A stretch of 64,000 nucleotides of DNA from Lucifuga dentata (lineage: Eukaryota; Chordata; Actinopteri; Ophidiiformes; Bythitidae), in contig VXCM01003408.1 in assembly GCA_014773175.1 (NCBI GenBank), positions 27,501 to 91,500 on the forward strand. The letters are read 5' to 3'. Both the position numbers and the translations under genes were made by a program. Every line of letters begins with the position of its first letter. Position 1 is the first letter of the stretch. Below are positions 57,401-64,000 of this stretch, one piece after another. Under the pieces are notes generated by a model. That model was not told where the DNA came from. It did not search any database and was given only the letters and a program-made list of their open reading frames with translations.

Positions 57401-60400
57401 GGCGAGCCTCTGCATGTCCTACGCTCCACAGTGAGTCCTGAACAGAGGCTTTTTATTGCATCTGAGCAAATTGCTTTTTAAGCAGTGTGTTATTTTGTTT
57501 TTCTGTATGATCCACTAATGATATTGTTGACGCGTGTATCATTTGTTCTTTTCATATCCATTTAAGAATCCAAAATCAGAAAACAAAAAAACAATTTATT
57601 TCATTATTCATTTGCAAATCTAACATTAAAAAAAAAAACAAATGAAGAATTGTTTTTCATACTTTTGATTTTATGCTCAAATTAAAAACAGAAAATGAGA
57701 AATCAGGGCCAAACATCATTTTGATATTTATGTTTTCCCAGTGGAGTGGGGGGTCGGGGGTCACCATAACATTAATAACAACAAACTCTGTTTTACTGAA
57801 TTAATTGAATAGATTAGATGAAACTACAATACCTGCCGACATTTTCTGTTGTCATGTCATCCTCCTTGAGAATTACCATTTATTTCCTCTGAACAAGATG
57901 AAATTCTCCATGATCACCCATGCTAGCAAAATACAAAATGCTAGCAAAACGTGGAATTTAGCTAACAATTCGCTAACTTCTGGGTCATACCAATTCAGTA
58001 AACTTAAATATTAAAATCAAGTTTGGTCAGTGGACCTGTTTTCTCATTTTCTATTTTTAACTTGAGCATTATGGAATGCCAAATGCGCCAAAATTAAATA
58101 AATAAAAACAACATTATGAAATAAATAAATCTATGCAAAAATCATTTTTATCATGAAATCTTATTTAATAATAACACTTCTATTTCATAATGTCCCATTT
58201 TTCAAAAGTCTCTTATTTCACAGCACCGTTTTTCATAATGTCATATTTCACTACGAGACTTCATCACAGATTTGAGGCCAGTGGGCGTGGCCTTATGCTG
58301 ATCGTTTGTTCCTGCTTCCAGACAAGGCAGACAAATTCAAGTCAAAACTTTCTACTGCAACTACTAAACTGTTGTCAGATTAAGTTTTGAGGTTTTTTCA
58401 TGCGAGTAGTAGCTGCTTAGAATTAGAATATATGGTCGACTGATTGAAATAATGCTGAATTAAAACTTGGTTTTGACGTTTTCGGAGACAGGAAGCTCCT
58501 CTAGAGGCTCCCAGCAGAGAGCAGCTTCTCTGCTGACCGGTCATCCCGTTACCCTTCACTGTAGATAGAAAGTTTCTGTTGTTTCAAATAAATGAACAAA
58601 TATTAGAATTTGTGTGTTAGAGAGAGAGAGAAACCAAACCAGTTTTTAATTCAGCATTATTTTAATCAGTCAACCCCATATATTCTAATTGTAAGCAGCT
58701 ACTACTCACATGAAAAAAACTCAAAACTTAATCTGGCGACAGTTTAATAGTTGTAGTAGAAAGTTTTGACTTGAATTTGTCTGCCTTGTCTGGAAGCAGG
58801 AAAAAACGATCAGCATAAGGCCACGCCCACTGGCCTCAAACCTTGTGATCAAGTCTTGTAATGAAACGTGCCATTATGAAAAACGGCACTGTGAAATAAA
58901 AGAGACTTTTGAAAAACGGGGCATTATGAAATAANCATTATGAAAAACGGCACTGTGAAATAAAAGAGACTTTTGAAAAACGGGGCATTATGAAATAAAA
59001 GCATTATTATGAAATAAAAACGGCGTTGTGAAATAAAAAAGATACTTAAAAATGGGGCATCATGAAATAAAAGTGTTATTATGAAATAAGATTTCATGAT
59101 AAAAATTATTTTTGCATAGTTATTTATTTCATAATGTCATTTTTATTTATTTAATTTTGGCGCATTTGGCGTTCNTGCATAGTTATTTATTTCATAATGT
59201 CATTTTTATTTATTTAATTTTGGCGCATTTGGCGTTCCATAGAGCATAAAATTGAAAGTACAAAAAAGAAGTCTTTTTTTATGTTGGATTTGTAAATGAA
59301 TATGAAAAGAATGAATGATACACAGATTGTGGTGGTTTTGTGATGTGGTTTTGGTTCTGGATATGGTTGTAAATGGAACAAGTATTATCAATACACCATT
59401 TAAGAATCCCTCTGTCTCCATGGCAACGGAAGACAAGTGTTTTCAAATATATCCACTAGAGGGAGTAATTTCTAAATGGTGTGTATTGAATTGTCTTTGT
59501 GTGGACTGCAGTAACATGTGTGTGTCTCTGTCCCTCAGGTTGGTGAGGTGTAAGGACTGTGAGACAGCCGGTTCTCTGATGACCTTCTTCCTGGTTCTGG
59601 GTCTGGCACTGGGAGCATCTTTGTCCTTCCTGCTGGGAAAAATTGTGTAGATGACAGTCGACAACATACATGACAGTCATTCGTGTACGTAAAGATAAAA
59701 ACCTTATTGATGAGATATCACATGTGAATTGAGAGCAGAAGTCCTGCCTCCTTTTGAGGTTAGCTGTCTTTTCCACTAGCACCTGTTCCACAATGGATTT
59801 TTTTATTATTATTATTATTATTGAGGTTCATTTCTGGGTCTATTGTTAAAAGCCTACATTCTAAGATAAGTGTGTGTCTGTTGTACTGGCTGTAAAATCT
59901 GACTTTAGCAAGGTGTAAGTGAAACAGAAACTGACTTTAAAAGTGTTGCAGGACTTTTTTTCTGTCTATATAGGATGTCAGTTTTATCCTGTCACATAAT
60001 TTGTGAATGTGGACACAGAAAAGCACTGAGTTTTATATTGTTTATATAATTTTGTTGACATATTTAAATTTGCCCCTTTTTAAAATGCATAAGTTTACAT
60101 AACAGCGAAAAAGTTCCAGAGCATTTCCTTGTTTGACAGTAAATTATAGAGAAATTTGTAATAATTTGTAATATTTTTTCTGATACTCCCACACTTAAAT
60201 CTGCCCATATTCCTGTTATTAGCAAAACTTTAAAGGACCGTACTACCCATTTTGCATGTGTGAGCCTAATATATTCAATTTTCATACATGTTACATTACT
60301 GACAATCATTTCCCAAAGGATAAAACTGTATTTCAGCTTTCTTGATATTTTGCAAAATCTCTTAATCTTTCAAAATCACATATTCAAGCGATACACCCAC

Positions 60401-61840
60401 CTTAAAAATCGATGCTTCGCCTGCTAATAGTTACGCAAAATTATGAAGTCATGGTCATTTAAATTTTTTGATAAATGCAGGTCTTCTTTTGGGATTATAT
60501 TATCTGGTGACTCATATATTCACTTCGCGGTTTTTATTGCTCTTAAACGCTAAAATTACGAAACTTTGAAAAAACCTGAATACACGTCTTGTTTGCGATG
60601 GTGGATTACCTATCCCAAGAACATTTCAAGTATCAACAAGTTGATTTTAATAGCGTACCAGAATGAACTGAAACCAATGGAGGTCTGGAAGGTAGGAAAA
60701 AATGTTTAATTCACTGTTCCAGTAGTATGCTTTGGAAAGTGATTGTCAGTAATGTTACGTGTATGAAAATAGGCTCAAACATGCAAAATGGGTGGTATGA
60801 TCCTTTAAGTCTAGAAGGACATTAGGCCATGAATTATTGACAAAATACTGTAACAAATCGCTGCAATTACCAGCTGGGTTTGGTTGGTCAGGTTTGCTGG
60901 CAGCTTGCTATACAGTAATGTCTTGGCCCAACAGTGACATAAATTTTTCCGGTCTCATGCCAGACTTGTAATGAATCATGTGTCACACCAGGACCAACAC
61001 TAAGTGCACTGGTTTGATTCAGAGGTTTGACACTGGCCCAAAACTGGCCCACAAGCTGCTACCTGGAGCCAAGTTCAATCAGTCTCTCCATATCCCCAAA
61101 ACAGAGCCACATCTAGCAGCCATAAGGGGATAGAAGAGCTCATGTTGAGTCCCACGCCTCAGTGGGCTTCCTGAGTTGGATAATTTGTATTATTTGGGTT
61201 GTTGGTACAGCTGGCATTAACTTGTAAAATGAACTATTTATGTTTTGTTTTTTGGTTTTTTTCATGATTATTTTGTATGTTTTATGAAACTATGGTAGTA
61301 ACAGAGAGAAAATGTCTCAAAATTAACAAATTCAGCCAAAAACAAAAAAACAATAAACACCATTTTCACCTCTGGCACCTTCATTTAAAGATACATTTAT
61401 ATCACAATACAGAGCTCCTACAGTAACAGATACTTGATATTTATCAAAGAAGGGATATGAAGGGATTGTGCTGATGGATGTTACTGTTTAAAAAAAAAAA
61501 AAAAAGCTTGCCTGGCATACTGAGGATCATTAAATTTCTGATTTATTTTTTCCTTTTTCTCATGCAGTTATAATTTATCTTTTGATGTTTTGTATTTTAA
61601 CATCAGAACAGTTTTGTAGCTGTGTTGGGTTCAGGGATCGATGTATTTTATGATACTGCAGGACATTTTGTGCTTCCGAATCTCTTAATAATGTTATGTT
61701 TATTGACCTTTCTGCTGTGTTGCTGCTACTTATGTTTTGTACTATTTTTTATAACATGTTTGATGATGCCTTTGAAGAGATTTTGATTAATTGTAATGCT
61801 CTTTTCTGAATTTGGTTTATAATAAAATATGAATTTTGCT
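47732..61840 (+). CDS. slc29a2: Equilibrative nucleoside transporter 2-like, SLC29A2 (gene span)
   Basis: Facilitates transport of nucleosides (and, for ENT2, nucleobases) across the plasma membrane; 11 transmembrane helices in the family. Coding exons (plus): 47752-47789, 47941-48022, 48711-48862, 49311-49450, 50577-50711, 51426-51523, 52458-52533, 52654-52760, 53405-53513, 55598-55683, 57234-57430 and 59539-59650. All GT-AG and in frame, giving 443 codons against ~456 in human ENT2. ENT2-like stretches are GVGTLLPWNFFITATQ, NWMTLLSQLPLLLFTLLNSF, SAVLQGSLFG, SGQGLAGIFAALAMLLS and ALGYFITPCV. Two N-glycosylation sequons (N50, N54) lie in the first outer loop. ENT2-type residues stand at the ENT1 drug-sensitivity positions: I36 (ENT1 M33) and S140 (ENT1 G154). 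The 3' UTR probably reaches the AATAAA at 61821. Confidence 0.95.
47941..48022 (+). CDS. slc29a2: slc29a2 exon 3
   Basis: Acceptor TTTCCTCAG, donor CTCAG/GTATCA followed at once by a (CA)n repeat. Encodes transmembrane helix 1, GQAVAIIVFVLGVGTLLPWN then FFITATQ. Carries the Ile equivalent to ENT1 Met33. Confidence 0.95.
48023..48063. repeat. (CA)n microsatellite at slc29a2 exon 3 donor
   Basis: Begins five bases after the exon end, with one CG interruption. Confidence 0.9.
48711..48862 (+). CDS. slc29a2: slc29a2 exon 4
   Basis: Acceptor TTGTTGAAG, donor CAGTG/GTATGT. Encodes YFNERLATPNVTTNGTSGTT (glycosylated first outer loop) and helix 2, WMTLLSQLPLLLFTLLNSF. Confidence 0.95.
49311..49450 (+). 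CDS. slc29a2: slc29a2 exon 5
   Basis: Acceptor CTCCTCCAG, donor AACA/GTGGGT. Encodes VRARLRIAFSLFSIFLLF then TLTAALVQVPLEPDTFF and SVTMATIWFIN (helix 3 and start of helix 4). Confidence 0.93.
49760..50354 (-). mobile_element. TTAA MITE, family A, full-length, reverse orientation
   Basis: TTAA at 49760-49763 and 50351-50354; starts AGGACCATGCCACCC, ends GGTGGTATGGTCCT. Intron 5 of slc29a2. Confidence 0.9.
50529..50567. repeat. (GT)n microsatellite at slc29a2 exon 6 acceptor
   Basis: Ends nine bases before the exon, replacing a normal pyrimidine-rich tract. Confidence 0.9.
50577..50711 (+). CDS. slc29a2: slc29a2 exon 6
   Basis: Acceptor TTCTGTGCAG preceded by a (GT)n tract; donor CTTAA/GTGAGT. 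Encodes FSAVLQGSLFGVVGLFPPRY and STLFMSGQGLAGIFAALAML. Junction residue is Thr rather than the Ser of mammalian NSF. Ser140 is the ENT2-type residue. Confidence 0.95.
50772..50819. repeat. Near-perfect 48-bp palindrome
   Basis: 23-base arms beginning CTAAACATAGTAATGGGCC pair around a 2-base loop, in slc29a2 intron 6. No flanking transposon seen. Confidence 0.85.
51392..51422. repeat. (CT)n microsatellite acting as polypyrimidine tract
   Basis: Runs directly into the acceptor CTCTGCAG of slc29a2 exon 7. Confidence 0.9.
51426..51523 (+). CDS. slc29a2: slc29a2 exon 7
   Basis: Acceptor CTGCAG, donor CCTG/GTGAGG. Encodes NADKSSAALGYFITPCVATL then GTLLCYLLLPNL (helix 6 region). Confidence 0.95.
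52458..52533 (+). CDS. slc29a2: slc29a2 exon 8
   Basis: Acceptor CTCTGCAG, donor TGCAG/GTTTTC. Encodes EFARFYLNRSQPDQMETAK then ELLSIA, start of the large intracellular loop. Confidence 0.9.
52654..52760 (+). CDS. slc29a2: slc29a2 exon 9
   Basis: Acceptor CTTTAAAG, donor GAAAG/GTGAAA. Encodes the hydrophilic intracellular loop EKALNNNGDPEASSKF ending VLAVFRK. Confidence 0.9.
53405..53513 (+). CDS. slc29a2: slc29a2 exon 10
   Basis: Acceptor TTCTACAG, donor TGGG/GTGAGA. Encodes IWLMALCVTCVFAVTLSVF then PVITVRVQTVYKENTAW (helix 7). A family B repeat begins about a dozen bases after the donor. Confidence 0.93.
53526..54755. mobile_element. Inverted-repeat element, family B, copy 2, interrupted by a MITE
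   Basis: Matches 15932-16691 across its length (shared GGAATTTCC-type ends, CACTATAGATAG, GCGCCACCATGTTGA, right end TCTGGAACGCAG). The MITE at 53849-54438 is inserted in its middle. Intron 10 of slc29a2. Confidence 0.7.
53849..54438 (-). mobile_element. TTAA MITE, family A, nested in family B repeat
   Basis: Left flank TAAA (53849-53852), then AGGACCTCACCACCC; right end TGGTATGGTCCT with TTAA at 54435-54438. The paralogous repeat at 16239-16242 shows TTAG at the empty site, which identifies the four bases as target sequence. Confidence 0.92.
55598..55683 (+). CDS. slc29a2: slc29a2 exon 11
   Basis: Acceptor CTCTTACAG, donor AGTGG/GTGAGT. Encodes KVFTCVCCFIIFNAMDLVGR then SAPSLIQW (helix 8 with the family DxxGR motif). 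Confidence 0.94.
55932..56506 (+). mobile_element. TTAA MITE, family A, full-length copy
   Basis: TTAA at 55932-55935 and 56503-56506; the interior carries GCGCAATAAAAAG in the sense of slc29a2. Intron 11. Confidence 0.9.
57234..57430 (+). CDS. slc29a2: slc29a2 exon 12
   Basis: Acceptor TTTCCACAG, donor CCACA/GTGAGT. Encodes PSKKSPLFPAAVLSRLLFIP, LLMMCNVQNSRLTILFHHD and MALFSFSNGYLASLCMSYAP (helices 9 and 10). Confidence 0.95.
58070..59241. mobile_element. Foldback element with ~400-bp inverted arms
   Basis: Ends TATGGAATGCCAAATGCGCC and GGCGCATTTGGCGTTCCATA; both flanks read GAGCAT (58064-58069 and 59242-59247), a possible target duplication. Arms share CCACGCCCACTGGCCTCA and AAGTTTTGACTTGAATTTG in inverse order. 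The right arm is inflated by two single-N duplications (N at 58935 and 59175). No coding capacity. Intron 12 of slc29a2. Confidence 0.8.
58872..58998. repeat. 63-bp exact duplication around N
   Basis: 58872-58934 equals 58936-58998 with N at 58935. Assembly-overlap signature inside the foldback element; a second such duplication follows with N at 59175. Confidence 0.85.
59539..59650 (+). CDS. slc29a2: slc29a2 exon 13 with stop codon
   Basis: Acceptor GTCCCTCAG; stop TAG at 59648-59650. Encodes LVRCKDCETAGSLMTFFLVL then GLALGASLSFLLGKIV, the last helix. Confidence 0.95.
60230..60808 (-). mobile_element. TTAA MITE, family A, full-length, in probable slc29a2 3' UTR
   Basis: TTAA at 60230-60233 and 60805-60808; starts AGGACCGTACTACCC, ends GGTGGTATGATCCT. 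Lies between the stop codon and the likely poly(A) signal. Confidence 0.9.
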
Positions 61841-61850
61841 GTTGTTGTGT
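61821..61850 (+). terminator. slc29a2: Likely slc29a2 polyadenylation signal
   Basis: AATAAA at 61821-61826 followed within 15-25 bases by a GT-rich run (GTTGTTGTGTTTTC), the usual downstream element. An earlier AATAAA near 61351 lacks such a context. Inference. Confidence 0.5.
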
Positions 61851-61859
61851 TTTCTTTTT

Positions 61860-64000
61860 TTTTTTTTTTTTTCNTTTTTTTTTTTTTTTTTCCAAGTCAG
61901 GGCTGGATTTTACAGAAGCACACAGCATTTATCCAAAAAAAGTAGTTATATTAGCAGTAGTTACGACTTTCATATCTTTCAAATTAGAGTTTTGCTGTTT
62001 TCTGTGGTGAATGTCTGTCAGATTGTGACATTACATGCAATTTTCTAATTTTCATTTTGCTTTTTTGAGAAGACTTGCAGGAGATCCGTGAAAGTTTGCA
62101 GCTTAAGTGTGAAACTGAGTTCAACTAAACATGAGAAATATGGCAGACTATTATCACAATAGAATAATTGGTTGAAATATCAGGAACATCATTATACACC
62201 TCAACCTTTTGGAGGAAACAAATACAGGTATTTATTAACATGGAATTTTTAAACACTTTTATATATCTAGAGAAAGATTACTACTGTATATTAGAAGTTT
62301 TCAAAATTAACTGTTAAGGTGCCAATTCTGTAAGAGTAATTTCCATTCACAATACATGTAGAGTATTTTTCTTTTAACAAAAAATAACTTTCAGTCTTTC
62401 CAAAAACTGTCTTAATATATCAATTTATATACTGTATTACAACTTCTGATGGATCTAGTTGGCTGATGATTATGATCATTTAAATTACCCATATTGGACT
62501 TTATTTACTTGGAGTTTATGTGTCTTGATTCATTATGTGTTTTTGTGTTTGTGCTTTTTTTTTTTTTTTTTNTTTTTTTTTTTTTTTTTTAAGTTTACTT
62601 TTAGTTTTGTCTTGTGGGAGGAAGCCTCTGTTGTGTGTTTCCTGCTGACCTCTTCCTCCAGCTCAGCCATTTCCTTTAATCTCATGTCCTGTGCTGGCTG
62701 AGCCTCCTACTTCCCTTGTTTCTGTAAGTATGGTACTGGAAAATAAAAAAGAAAAAAGAAAAATCATGAGTTAGTGCCTTTAGATAGTGACTTGTAACTC
62801 ACAATAAAAATGAAAAACATAATAGATGATGTAAATCCAAGAAAACTTCCATACATCACCACTCTGTCTCAGAGGAAGAAACTTGGTAAGTCCTCTTGAG
62901 CTCTCCTGGATTCTCATAAAATTTGATCTCACTGCAGCGCTTGATGCTTTTGCTTTGCCACAACTTGAATTCTGCTAATCTGTGTTTCTCAGTGTAGCTG
63001 TGGAAATTTAAAGGGGAAATATCCAGATTTCTATGTTCTTATTTTCATTTAGGGCTCAATATTGAAACCTTTTAAGTGCTTTGCAAATGATCCACTTCCA
63101 CTCTCCCACACTGCAGCACAGCTGCGCACACCAAGTGAAAACAGGTCATTTTTTAAAGGCCTGCTTTTTGCTGATTTGCTGGTCTGAGAGGCACAGACTG
63201 CATCACATTTCCTGGAGAAGTCATTAGCTCAATGGCTCACTTAGTTTAACAGGAACAGGTAAAGCAAAAATAGTCATTTAAAAGAAAAAAAAATCCCTGT
63301 GACAGTGGATATGTGTTTGCAGGACTGAACATCACTGATGCCAAACACAAGCTTTTGGAGAATCTCACTCATGCACCATTTCAAATAACCACCGTTTATT
63401 AATTTGGCTCATCTTCTGCATTTAGTGGGAAATTAAGAATCTGCTCAAGTCATTTTTATGTTTGTTTGTTTGTTTGTTTGTTTTCCCTCTAGTTCTGGTG
63501 TCTTGTGGAAAAGAATCTGATGGACTGAGAGATAAGCAAAAAAAAAAAAAAAAAAATNAAAAAAAAAAAAAAAAAAATCTTGCCTCAGAGTACAAAATTG
63601 AACTAACTTATCAGAGAGTTGATAGGCTGAATAACCTAAAACAGTGACTCAACCGGTAATTCAGCAACTGCTGACATTTCTACTTTTGAAAACACGCACA
63701 CACGCGCGTGTGTGAAGTTAAGCATTGTGAACAAAGGACCATGTTGCAACTTTCTATCTACAAAGATTAAACAGCCTCTTAACAGAAACAGCTGACTAAA
63801 GTTGTGTACAGTACAAGAATATAAGTGTAAAAACAAGATTATCCTTGGATTTATGAATTTCAAATACATCATAACAATGTAAAGTCAGGAATTATACAGA
63901 AAAGTTGGGAATAACCTAAAAAAGTTTATAATGCCCTAAGAAATAGGAATACAAGTCAATGACACCAAAGACAAGTCATTGTTATTCCATGGTTAAAACA
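61860..64000. other. Intergenic DNA downstream of slc29a2
   Basis: Poly(T) or poly(A) tracts with a single N (61874, 62572, 63559), otherwise AT-rich. No recognisable coding or RNA gene. Confidence 0.55.

Noticed and set aside
62723..62900. Two strong donor-like motifs (GTAAGTAT, GTAAGTCC) downstream of slc29a2
   Set aside because: No associated acceptor-exon pair with coding content or family match; such motifs occur by chance.

Overview
The window is vertebrate nuclear DNA, almost certainly from a ray-finned (teleost) fish. It carries three multi-exon genes with canonical GT-AG introns, TG/CA microsatellites, Tc1-type DNA transposons, L2-type LINE tails and many short inverted-repeat elements. 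The proteins match vertebrate VPS54, Pellino and equilibrative nucleoside transporter families; these assignments rest on remembered family sequences, not on a search. All coding exons were joined by hand, and reading frame is continuous across every junction.

Layout. (1) vps54, minus strand: the non-coding first exon is near 20.5 kb and the ATG is at 16889. Eleven coding exons run down to 211 and encode the first ~590 residues; the remaining C-terminal exons lie beyond position 1. (2) 20.6-23.5 kb: intergenic, poly(A)/poly(G) tracts only. (3) A Pellino E3 ubiquitin ligase gene of peli1 type, minus strand, with six coding exons (31954 down to 23502, 427 codons) and a putative non-coding first exon at ~43.2 kb. 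(4) 43.3-46.4 kb: divergent intergenic region with LINE remnants. (5) slc29a2 (ENT2-like nucleoside transporter), plus strand, with a non-coding exon at ~46.5 kb and 12 coding exons from 47752 to 59650 (443 codons). Its likely poly(A) site is ~61.84 kb. (6) 61.9-64 kb: no recognisable gene.

The three proteins do not form one pathway. VPS54 acts in retrograde endosome-to-Golgi tethering, Pellino in innate-immune ubiquitin signalling, and ENT2 in plasma-membrane nucleoside transport. Their linkage is syntenic: human VPS54-PELI1 lie together on chromosome 2 and SLC29A2-PELI3 together on chromosome 11.

The accessory content is the most striking part. There are about 13 copies of one MITE family with ~90-bp terminal inverted repeats and TTAA flanks. 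One copy is nested in another repeat whose paralogous copy elsewhere in the window preserves the empty target site. There is also an apparently intact Tc1/mariner element (DD34E, 340 codons, near-identical terminal repeats), a 1.2-kb foldback element, two copies of a third inverted-repeat element, a GGGGTCCAAGCACG-type element and LINE 3' ends. Twenty-five single N positions sit either inside homopolymer or simple-repeat tracts or exactly between two identical 61-67 bp copies. The latter look like unmerged contig overlaps, so those duplications should not be read as biology.
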